Shown: piece after piece, positions 27,672 through 35,505 of the stretch | Layout: each line of letters begins with the position of its first letter | Numbering within the stretch: position 1 is the first letter of the stretch | Assembly (NCBI RefSeq): GCF_000420385.1 | Contig: NZ_ATUV01000002.1 | Span: 310,001 to 374,000 of the forward strand | DNA: 64,000 nt | Direction: 5' to 3' | From: Hippea alviniae EP5-r | GTDB taxonomy: Bacteria > Campylobacterota_A > Desulfurellia > Desulfurellales > Hippeaceae | Notes under the pieces: generated by a model | What the model saw: only the letters and a program-made list of their open reading frames with translations | Told to the model about the DNA's origin: nothing | Databases searched by the model: none | Translations under genes and position numbers: made by a program

Positions 27672-29970
27672 AATAACAAGAAGAGCGTTTATAAAAACTG
27701 CTGCTATAACGACTTCTGCTTTAGCGGCAGGTAGCGTGTTTTCTAAGAGTTCGTCTGCTAAATCTAAAAAAGAGCTGTATGATGAGAAAATGACACATTA
27801 CGACAAAGGAAAAACGAGTTTTACATACTGCGAAATGTGTTTTTGGAATTGCGGCGTTATAGCTCATACAAGAAACGGTGTTGTTCACAAACTTGAAGGT
27901 AATCCTTTTAATCCAAACAACAGAGGACATCTCTGTGCAAAAGGAAACTCTGGAATTATGTCTTTATACGACCCTAACAGGCTCAAATATCCGCTTATAA
28001 GGGTTGGGAAAAGAGGGGAAGGAAAGTTTAAAAAAGCAAGCTGGGATGAAGCGTTTGACTATGTAGCTAATAAGCTTAAAGAGATAACCAGCAAGTATGG
28101 TGCAAAAAGCGTTGCAAGCTTCTTGCACGGAACGGGAGAAGAGCCATTTATTATTCTTTCTCATGCCATAGGAACACCTAATGTTGTTATACCAGCTTAC
28201 TCTCAATGTATGGGTTCAAGAGAAGTAGGTTGGGTTTTAACTTATGGAACTGGTGTTTCAGGGCACTCGACTTTCGATTTTAAAAACTCAAAATATATAA
28301 TCTCTTTCGGAAGAAACCTGCTTGGTGCTTTGCAAGTAAGGGAAGCAGAAGATGTGACGGAAGCTTTAGCAAGAGGGGCGAAATTAGTTTACTGCGACCC
28401 AAGATTTTCTGAAACTGCTGCAAAAGCCTATAGATGGCTTCCTGTAAGACCGGGAACAGACCTTGCTCTTATTTTAGGTATTATACATGTAATGATAAGA
28501 GATGGGCTGGTTAATATGGATTTCGTCAATAAGTATTGCTTTGGTTTTAGTCAGCTTGCAGAACATGTTAAACAATATACGCCAGAGTGGGCAGAGAAAG
28601 AGACTGGTATAGACGCAACAACGATAGAAACAGTTGCTTGGGAATTTGCAAAATACGCTCCTAATGTTGTTGCTGTTCCGCCAAGACGATTCTCAAGGTA
28701 TGGCAACGATACTCAAACATCAAGGGCTATAGCCATACTTAACGCGCTTGCAGGAAATTGGGGTGTTCCAGGCGGTATATGGGTAAGAAGCAAGTATGCC
28801 TATATATTAGCAGAATACAACAGAGGCGAATGTGATGTTAGGGAGATAGAGTTTAGAGAACCAAAAGAAGGGGAGCCGCCAAAGCCAACCGATGAGAGAG
28901 CTGATGGAGCAGGAACATTATTCCCGCTTGCTCCAAAAAGCTTGGGAAGAGAAAATGGAATGATAGAAGCAACAAGGATGCAAAAGCCTTATCCTATCAA
29001 GGCTTGGCTTCTTTATGGGACAAATCCAATAGGCTCTTCTTCCATAGGTAAGAACAAGCTCGTTGAAGAAGTTATACCTAACCTTGACTTTATAGTTGAT
29101 ATAGACATAATACCAAACGACATCAGTATGTATGCAGATGTTATATTGCCTGAATCTGTTTATCTTGAGAGATACGACTTGCCACACATTCAGAAAGATG
29201 CTTATCCGTTTATCGCAATAAGAGAACCTGCTGTAAAACCACTGTTTGATACGAAGGGTGCATGGGATATAGCAAAGGGCATAGCAGAAAGATTGGGTCA
29301 CGGTAAATATTTTGAAAAGAGCGTCGAAGGGAGAATAGAAGAGATATTGAAAGAGTTACCAGAAGAGCAACGAAAAGAGCTTAAAGAAAAAGGTGTTGTG
29401 GTGTTTGAAGGCACGCAACCTTTCCCCCAGGCTGCAGGAGAAGAGCTTAAATTTAAAACGCCTTCTAAAAAGGTTGAGCTTTACTCCACGAAGCTTGCCA
29501 AGTTTTACGAAGAGAAGAAGGATGAGTATTACTATCCATTGCCCAAATATGTTCCACCTGTTCAGCCGAAAGAGAGTGGAGCTTATAGATTGTTATTTGG
29601 AAGGGTACCTATGCATACTCATGCAAGAACCCAAAACAACAAGATGCTTGCAGAAATATATCCAGAGAACGAGTTGTGGATAAACGAAGAAGAAGCCAGA
29701 AAGCTCGGACTCAAAGAACACGATAAGGTTGTTCTTCATAGTCTTGAAACTGGTGTTGATTCTGAACCTATAAAAGTGAAACCTACAGCAAGAATAAGAA
29801 GGGATTGTGTGTTTATTGCTCATGGGTTTGGACATATCTCCAAATTCCTTGAAGTCGCATATAAGAAAGGAGCTTCTGACTCATCTCTGTGTAGTGACGG
29901 CGTTGACAGAATTAGTGGGGCAGCGGCTTTAAACAACGCTTTCGTCAAAATAAAGAAGGTTAGGGGTTAA
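27664..29970 (+). CDS. psrA: Molybdopterin oxidoreductase, polysulfide/thiosulfate/sulfur reductase catalytic subunit
   Basis: A 768-residue Mo/W-bisPGD enzyme. The twin-arginine signal TRRAFIK is at residues 5-11, so the enzyme is exported folded. A [4Fe-4S] site is formed by C56, C59, C63 and C91 (CEMCFWNC, then CAKG). C182 in YSQCMGSREVGW is the likely metal ligand; Cys ligation is typical of the PsrA/PhsA group. The molybdopterin-binding domain with FIAHGFGH ends the protein. Whether it prefers polysulfide, thiosulfate, tetrathionate or S0 cannot be read from the sequence. Chaperone, PsrC and PsrB genes flank it. Confidence 0.9.
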   Translation: MAKITRRAFIKTAAITTSALAAGSVFSKSSSAKSKKELYDEKMTHYDKGKTSFTYCEMCFWNCGVIAHTRNGVVHKLEGNPFNPNNRGHLCAKGNSGIMSLYDPNRLKYPLIRVGKRGEGKFKKASWDEAFDYVANKLKEITSKYGAKSVASFLHGTGEEPFIILSHAIGTPNVVIPAYSQCMGSREVGWVLTYGTGVSGHSTFDFKNSKYIISFGRNLLGALQVREAEDVTEALARGAKLVYCDPRFSETAAKAYRWLPVRPGTDLALILGIIHVMIRDGLVNMDFVNKYCFGFSQLAEHVKQYTPEWAEKETGIDATTIETVAWEFAKYAPNVVAVPPRRFSRYGNDTQTSRAIAILNALAGNWGVPGGIWVRSKYAYILAEYNRGECDVREIEFREPKEGEPPKPTDERADGAGTLFPLAPKSLGRENGMIEATRMQKPYPIKAWLLYGTNPIGSSSIGKNKLVEEVIPNLDFIVDIDIIPNDISMYADVILPESVYLERYDLPHIQKDAYPFIAIREPAVKPLFDTKGAWDIAKGIAERLGHGKYFEKSVEGRIEEILKELPEEQRKELKEKGVVVFEGTQPFPQAAGEELKFKTPSKKVELYSTKLAKFYEEKKDEYYYPLPKYVPPVQPKESGAYRLLFGRVPMHTHARTQNNKMLAEIYPENELWINEEEARKLGLKEHDKVVLHSLETGVDSEPIKVKPTARIRRDCVFIAHGFGHISKFLEVAYKKGASDSSLCSDGVDRISGAAALNNAFVKIKKVRG

Positions 29971-29972
29971 TC

Positions 29973-30554
29973 ATGGATGCAAAGAAGAGAAAACATAGAT
30001 ATACCATGGTTATAGTGCAGGATAGGTGCATAGGATGTATGGCATGTTATAGTGCCTGCAAATTTGAATGGGAAGTGCCGATTAATAAAGAGATGTTTAG
30101 AACGCAGGTTTTAGAGATTGAGAAAAAAGGAGTTGATGGCAATCCCGTTGTAACCTTTCTTCCTATACTGTGCAACCACTGCGATAACGCTCCGTGCGTT
30201 GATGTCTGTCCTACAGGTGCAAGTTATAAAAGGGAAGAAGATGGCATTGTGCTGGTTGAGCCATCTATGTGTATAGGCTGTAAGGCATGTATGGAAGCTT
30301 GTCCTTATAATGCAAGATATTATAATGAAGAATTGACAGCTGTTGATAAGTGCACATTCTGCTTGCCGAGAATAAGCAATGGCCTTGAGCCTGCATGCGT
30401 TGCAACTTGCGTGGGCGAAGCAAGGAATTTTGGTGATTTAAATGACAGAAACAGTAAGGTTTACAAACTGCTAAAAGATGCTAAAAAGGTTTGGAGACTT
30501 CAGGAAGATAAAGGTACATTGCCTAATGTTTATTATGTAAGTATGAATGATTGA
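29973..30554 (+). CDS. psrB: PsrB-type iron-sulfur electron transfer subunit
   Basis: A 193-residue ferredoxin-like protein with four [4Fe-4S] cysteine clusters. They are CIGCMACYSAC, CNHCDNAPCVDVCP, CIGCKACMEACP, and CTFC with a later CVATC. This is the DmsB/PsrB/NrfC pattern; it carries electrons from PsrC to PsrA. It has no signal of its own and would be exported as a complex with PsrA. It starts three bases after psrA and overlaps the next frame by a few bases. Confidence 0.92.
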   Translation: MDAKKRKHRYTMVIVQDRCIGCMACYSACKFEWEVPINKEMFRTQVLEIEKKGVDGNPVVTFLPILCNHCDNAPCVDVCPTGASYKREEDGIVLVEPSMCIGCKACMEACPYNARYYNEELTAVDKCTFCLPRISNGLEPACVATCVGEARNFGDLNDRNSKVYKLLKDAKKVWRLQEDKGTLPNVYYVSMND

Positions 30555-30568
30555 AAGGAGAGAAAGCC

Positions 30569-30931
30569 ATGAAGAGAGTATGGGTTGTTGTAAGTGTGAT
30601 AGCAATATTCTTGTTTGTTGTGGGTGGTTTACAGATAAGGGCAAGTCAGTCTGACTATTACAGAATGGATAAGGCTCTATGCGAGAAATATGTGGAGATG
30701 TCCCAGAAAGCTTTGCAGGATAACGATTTATACTCGGCTAAGCTGTATGCACAGAAAGCTGTTCAGGCTAATCCTTGGAGTAAAAAAGCATGGAATAATT
30801 ACAATATGATTATCGTAAGAATTACTGGCGGTAATCCAGATATTACTCTTGAGCCAAAGAAAGAAAAGGCTGAATTGCCACAAGAAGCACCTTCTGCTGA
30901 AGGTGAAGGAGAAGAGATAGAAGGCTGCTAA
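30569..30931 (+). CDS. Small membrane-anchored or secreted protein with TPR-like helices
   Basis: A 120-residue protein of no recognised family. Residues 4-24 are one hydrophobic segment (signal anchor or uncleaved signal). Residues about 38-72 (ALCEKYVEMSQKALQDNDLYSAKLYAQKAVQANPWSKKAW is this region's pattern of paired helices) look like a single TPR-type unit. The tail is acidic and ends in Cys. ATG 30569 has AAAGGAGAG upstream, so an in-frame TTG 18 bases earlier is rejected. Its place between psrB and the Rieske gene suggests a role in assembling or docking the complex; not proven. Confidence 0.7.
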   Translation: MKRVWVVVSVIAIFLFVVGGLQIRASQSDYYRMDKALCEKYVEMSQKALQDNDLYSAKLYAQKAVQANPWSKKAWNNYNMIIVRITGGNPDITLEPKKEKAELPQEAPSAEGEGEEIEGC

Positions 30932-30937
30932 ACAGAT

Positions 30938-31327
30938 TTGAATAGAAGAGACTTTTTAGGGAAGGCTTTAGTTTATATGCCTGCTTTAGGCGTTTTGGCT
31001 TTAGCCTTCCCTTTTTATTATTTTATAAATTCCTTATACAGCAAAAGAAGAGTCGAGATCCCGATAAACAAAATAAACAAAAGAGTTGTGTTTTTTAAAG
31101 ATTACGATATTTTTATTGTAAAGGTGGAAAGCGGATTTAAAGTTTTTGACGCTCACTGCACTCACATGGGATGTATATTGAATTACAACAACAAAGATAA
31201 GCTGTTTGAATGTCCTTGTCATGGAAGCGTATTTGATTTAAGCGGAAAAAGACTTAAAGGACCTGCCAGAAAGCCGCTTAACAGATTGACTTTTAAAATT
31301 GTTAATAATAGTTTAATCATAGGATGA
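30938..31327 (+). CDS. Rieske [2Fe-2S] protein
   Basis: A 129-residue Rieske protein. Ligands are C74 and H76 (CTHMGC) and C92 and H95 (CPCHGS); C79 and C94 would form the usual disulfide. The N-terminus has a twin-arginine-type motif (NRRDFLGK) and one hydrophobic anchor (about 10-33). It starts with TTG. Short Rieske proteins of this kind partner cytochrome b subunits; the cyt b gene follows with a 4-base overlap. Its place after a psr operon rather than in a bc1 operon is unusual. Confidence 0.92.
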   Translation: MNRRDFLGKALVYMPALGVLALAFPFYYFINSLYSKRRVEIPINKINKRVVFFKDYDIFIVKVESGFKVFDAHCTHMGCILNYNNKDKLFECPCHGSVFDLSGKRLKGPARKPLNRLTFKIVNNSLIIG

Positions 31328-32136
31328 AGATAGATTATGTAATATCATGGATATGCCAAGCTCTGTTTATTGTTGCTTTGTTGAGTGGCATACCACTTGT
31401 CTTTGCCTATTATCCACAACACGCTTTTGAAAGTGTTCAGAAAATAACATATTTAACACCGTTTGGCTTATTTTTTAGAAAACTTCACTATTTCTCTTCA
31501 GAGCTTCTTTTGTTTTTCATCGTTTTTCATGTGATTATAGAACTTTTTTTGTCTTATAAGAGCAAAAGAAAAACAGAGTCTGACTATCTATTTGGCAGTT
31601 TAGCTTTTATTGCCGTGATTCTTTTAATGTTTAGCGGATATGTTTTAAAAGCCGACCAGAATGGTCAATCTGCGGCTTTGGTTGCTCAAAATATAATGAA
31701 GGATAGTGTAATTTTGAAGTATTTTAGTTCGTTTTTGAGTGATTCTTCTGTCTTTTATTGGAAGTTTTTTTTGTGGCATGTGATATTTTTGCCCTTCTTC
31801 TTTTTTTTGTTTGTTTTTTATCACGCAAAAAGAGTTTTACCAAGGATTGAGTTTGTATCTATAGCTTTATCGCTGAGTGTTATTTTTATGCTGTTTTTTA
31901 AAATGCCAAAGGACATTCCGTTTAATTTGACTTCAAAGCATTTGACAGGTCCTTGGTTTTTTGAAGGTGTTGAAAATATGTTAAAGATGAATGTAAATGT
32001 TGATATTGCCGTTTTTCTTGGTTTTTTTCCGTCTATTGCCCTTATGTTTTATAAAAATGAGTCAAAGTTCAAAACAGTTATAAACATACTGCTTATTCTT
32101 TGGGTTATATTTTATGTTGCGATTAGCTTGGTTTAG
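31324..32136 (+). CDS. Cytochrome b6-like dihaem membrane subunit
   Basis: A 270-residue protein with about six membrane helices. Two haem-ligand pairs are visible: H55/H69 (spacing 14) and H152/H167 (spacing 15, the b6-type spacing rather than 14 as in mitochondrial cyt b). After the four-helix core, the segment LTGPWFFEGVENMLKM stands where the quinol-site PEWY motif occurs; the glutamate is replaced. It would oxidise or reduce quinone with the Rieske protein just upstream. It overlaps the 12-haem cytochrome gene by 23 bases. Confidence 0.85.
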   Translation: MKIDYVISWICQALFIVALLSGIPLVFAYYPQHAFESVQKITYLTPFGLFFRKLHYFSSELLLFFIVFHVIIELFLSYKSKRKTESDYLFGSLAFIAVILLMFSGYVLKADQNGQSAALVAQNIMKDSVILKYFSSFLSDSSVFYWKFFLWHVIFLPFFFFLFVFYHAKRVLPRIEFVSIALSLSVIFMLFFKMPKDIPFNLTSKHLTGPWFFEGVENMLKMNVNVDIAVFLGFFPSIALMFYKNESKFKTVINILLILWVIFYVAISLV

Positions 32137-33877
32137 GTGGATTGCCGTTATATCCGCTCTGTTTGTTGTAGTTGTTGTTCTGTTTGAGTTTGGTTTTGAG
32201 AAAAAGAGAAAGGCTCCAAGAACTGTTGATTCTTGCGTTGCATGCCACAACGATATAAAAACCGTTGGAAAATCTCATCCAATCTCTGTTTTTGGTTGCG
32301 CAACCTGTCATGGCGGAAACAGATATGCAACAGATAAGGATGTGGCTCATAAGGGAATGGTGAAAAATCCTGCCAGACTTGAATATGCATCTAAGTATTG
32401 TGCTAAGTGTCATTCTGATGTTATTGATAGAGTAAAAAAATCTATAATGGCAACCAATAAGGGTATTATTGGCGTTTTAAATAGGAAGTATTTGGGTATT
32501 GATAGCTATCCTTCTATTGAAGAGATTAAAAGTATAAAAACGGATAATCTTACGGTTAGCTATTTTAGAAAGATGTGTGCAGCATGCCACATAAATCAGC
32601 TTCAATCTATTTTCCCGAAGCAAAGAGTCAGGGGTGGTGGCTGTATCGACTGTCATGGCGTAAAGGAAAAAAATAATCCACATACAATTTTAACTACACG
32701 CATACCATCTTCAAACTGCCTAAAGTGTCATAATCGTTCCAACAGGATAGGGCTTGCATACTTTGGTCAGTTTCAATCGGCAGGATATGGAACACCCTAT
32801 AAACATGGTGAGTTTTCGCATGTAATTAAGGGTGGTGGTAGATATTATTTGAAACTACATGCTGACATTCATTGGCAGAAGGCTCAACTTGAGTGTATAG
32901 ATTGCCATACAGAACACGGCATAATGGGTGATGGTTATGAACATAAGAGATTTGAAGAGCAAGTTGTAATACAGTGTGAAGATTGTCATAGTCCGCAGTT
33001 TGGCAAACCCAACGAATTGGCTAAGTTGCTTGCACAGACAAATGCAAAGATACCGTTGAAGGATGATATAGAAGTAGCTTATACGCACAAGGATTTTAGA
33101 CCTATCTATAACCTTCAAAAAGACAGAAGTGGTAGAATACTTTTTTATAGAAAGCTTGATGGAAAGCCTATAGAGATGAAACTAATGTCAAATAAACCCT
33201 ATCATACACTCGACATACACAAAAAACTCTCCTGTCAGGCTTGTCATTCTGAATGGATGCCTTCCTGTTATGGCTGTCATGTTGCAAACTTTGAAGACAA
33301 AAAGCAATTTGATTGGCTCTTACACAAACCAACAAAGGGCGCATTTAGAGAGTTTAGCTCGTTTAATAGGTTTTCTCATCCAACACTTGGAATTAGTTGG
33401 AAGGGTAAAATTATGCCGTTTGCACCGGGTTGTCAGTCGTTTGTTACGGTCTATTCTGGCAAAATAAAACCCAAAAATCAATTTCATAGGCTCTTTTTTG
33501 CATCGTGGGACCCACACACAACACAACTAAGATCAAGAAGCTGCACAGATTGCCACTTCAATCCTGCAACAATCGGCTTAGGCAGAGGCTCACTTCACAT
33601 AAAAAACGGAAAAATAGTCTTTAATCCTGTTTATAATTCTAAACTCTCGGGTTTGCCAATAGATTTCCCGCTTGATGCGTTTGTGAATATTGAAGGAAAA
33701 CAGCTTCAGGGTGTATCCATAAAGAGCGAAATGGCTTTTAATAAAAAAGAGATAAAAACGATTATTTCTGCATATAGCTGCATTTTGTGTCATGGCAGTT
33801 ATTCTGATAAGATTTATCAGGATTTTGAAAGTTCGAAAAAGCTATTTTTGGAAGGTAAAACGCCATGCTCAAGGTGA
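32114..33877 (+). CDS. Membrane-anchored dodecahaem c-type cytochrome
   Basis: A 587-residue protein with an N-terminal membrane helix (about 9-28) and twelve CxxCH haem-binding sites: CVACH, CATCH, CAKCH, CAACH, CIDCH, CLKCH, CIDCH, CEDCH, CQACH, CYGCH, CTDCH and CILCH. No closely related named family is recognised. The single helix suggests a periplasmic protein attached to the inner membrane, replacing cytochrome c1 in the Rieske/b complex. It overlaps the preceding cyt b gene and the next multihaem gene, so all are likely one complex. Haem lyase CcsBA is encoded next door. Confidence 0.88.
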   Translation: MLRLAWFRWIAVISALFVVVVVLFEFGFEKKRKAPRTVDSCVACHNDIKTVGKSHPISVFGCATCHGGNRYATDKDVAHKGMVKNPARLEYASKYCAKCHSDVIDRVKKSIMATNKGIIGVLNRKYLGIDSYPSIEEIKSIKTDNLTVSYFRKMCAACHINQLQSIFPKQRVRGGGCIDCHGVKEKNNPHTILTTRIPSSNCLKCHNRSNRIGLAYFGQFQSAGYGTPYKHGEFSHVIKGGGRYYLKLHADIHWQKAQLECIDCHTEHGIMGDGYEHKRFEEQVVIQCEDCHSPQFGKPNELAKLLAQTNAKIPLKDDIEVAYTHKDFRPIYNLQKDRSGRILFYRKLDGKPIEMKLMSNKPYHTLDIHKKLSCQACHSEWMPSCYGCHVANFEDKKQFDWLLHKPTKGAFREFSSFNRFSHPTLGISWKGKIMPFAPGCQSFVTVYSGKIKPKNQFHRLFFASWDPHTTQLRSRSCTDCHFNPATIGLGRGSLHIKNGKIVFNPVYNSKLSGLPIDFPLDAFVNIEGKQLQGVSIKSEMAFNKKEIKTIISAYSCILCHGSYSDKIYQDFESSKKLFLEGKTPCSR

Positions 33878-35505
33878 TTGTTATTCTTGTTGCTTTGACT
33901 ATATCTTCTTATGCAGAAGGCATAAGGGATTGCACAAGTTGTCATAAGATAGAAAAGATTGACAATGTTCACAATTTGAGTTGTGTAGAGTGTCATGTTT
34001 TGAAAGAGAATCGTGATAATATTTATTCGCACAAGGTTGTTATAAAAAATCCGTCATCCTTTGAGTATGTTGATAAACAATGCGCAAAGTGCCATAAAGC
34101 AGATATAGAAAGAGTAAAAAACTCGCTTCATGGAACGCTCTCTTCAGCTATAAACATAACCAGATTTGTATGGCATGCGCAAGGCAGTTATAAACCGATT
34201 TATGGTATCTTTAAAGCAAAATACTTAAAAGCCATACCAGAGCCAAAGGAGAAAATAGAAAAGCCGGCCGATTTGGTTGACGATTTGTTAAGGAGAAAGT
34301 GTCTAAGATGTCATATTCAAAACAACTCTTTTGGAACTGTTGGAACATACAGGGCAAAAGGATGTGCAGCCTGCCACATGGAGTATTCAAAATTTGGCAG
34401 ATACGAAGGTATGGATGCTACAATTTACGGCAAGAAGGGTTTTTCAAAAACACATAGATTCTTTAAACATCCGAAGATGTCGAGTTGTCTTGCGTGTCAT
34501 AACAACGAATTTGTGGGAAGCGATTATGTTGGGCTGTTTCCACAGGATTATGATAAATCATTCCGTTCTCCTATAGAAAAAAGTGGCTATTTCAAGATGA
34601 GACTATACGGCATAGGTCAGCATCATCTAAGCAGCGATATTCATTTTAAGAAGGGTTTGACATGTGTCGATTGTCATAAAAAGTCCGATGTTATGGGTAA
34701 TTATAAGCTTTACGAAAGAGAGCTTGATGCAGTAAAGATAAGGTGTGCTAATTGTCATGGTGGATACAAAAAAAAGCCTAACAGCCGTTTTGTTAAAAGG
34801 GTTGGTAAAGGATATATTTTTAGGTCTGTTAGCGGTAAAAATTTTTATGTAAAGCAGTTTGATAAAACATTAGATGCACATAAGTATCACAAAAATGTCT
34901 CGTGTAGCGCTTGTCATTCTCTTTGGCAGTCAAACCACTTTCAGCTAAATCTCTATCTTGATAAAACCAAAAATTATGCAATGTGGAAAAATTTGATTTA
35001 TCAGGAAGATCCATATCTTGAGCGGTTTTTGAAAAAGGCTTTAAAAGACCCAAGCTTAAAACCTATAATGCCAGATTATATAGACAACAAACTTAAGAGT
35101 GGTATCTGGTATTCTGGCTGGCTTGCAAGGCGATGGATGCCTTTTGTTTTGGTTAAAGATAGGGATGGTATCTATAGGATAGGAAGGCCGCTTTTCCAAT
35201 ATAGACTCACCTATAAAGATAGAAATGGCAAAATTGTATTTGATGATATTGATAATATGTCTGTTATAATGCCATATTCGCCACATACGATATCACTTTA
35301 CGGCAAAAGCTGTGAGCAGTGTCATAACAATAGATTTATGTTTGATGAGAATGCCTTAAAAGGTTCTGCAGAAGAACTATTTTTTCAAGGTAAGGTTCTG
35401 TTTGGAAGAAAGGTTGATAATAAAAGCCTTATAAATACCGAAAAATACAAAAAGGTCAGATTCGAAGAGCTAAGAAGATTTTTTATTGATGCCAACAGTA
35501 AATAG
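33865..35505 (+). CDS. Periplasmic decahaem c-type cytochrome
   Basis: A 546-residue secreted protein (signal peptide about 1-17, cleavage after SYA) with ten CxxCH sites: CTSCH, CVECH, CAKCH, CLRCH, CAACH, CLACH, CVDCH, CANCH, CSACH and CEQCH. Its layout and several segments (KNPSSFEYVDKQCAKCH here, KNPARLEYASKYCAKCH in the neighbour) are similar to the upstream 12-haem protein, suggesting an old duplication. It is likely the soluble or loosely bound electron acceptor of the complex. Its 3' end overlaps the convergent ccsBA gene by 36 bases. Confidence 0.88.
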   Translation: MLKVIVILVALTISSYAEGIRDCTSCHKIEKIDNVHNLSCVECHVLKENRDNIYSHKVVIKNPSSFEYVDKQCAKCHKADIERVKNSLHGTLSSAINITRFVWHAQGSYKPIYGIFKAKYLKAIPEPKEKIEKPADLVDDLLRRKCLRCHIQNNSFGTVGTYRAKGCAACHMEYSKFGRYEGMDATIYGKKGFSKTHRFFKHPKMSSCLACHNNEFVGSDYVGLFPQDYDKSFRSPIEKSGYFKMRLYGIGQHHLSSDIHFKKGLTCVDCHKKSDVMGNYKLYERELDAVKIRCANCHGGYKKKPNSRFVKRVGKGYIFRSVSGKNFYVKQFDKTLDAHKYHKNVSCSACHSLWQSNHFQLNLYLDKTKNYAMWKNLIYQEDPYLERFLKKALKDPSLKPIMPDYIDNKLKSGIWYSGWLARRWMPFVLVKDRDGIYRIGRPLFQYRLTYKDRNGKIVFDDIDNMSVIMPYSPHTISLYGKSCEQCHNNRFMFDENALKGSAEELFFQGKVLFGRKVDNKSLINTEKYKKVRFEELRRFFIDANSK

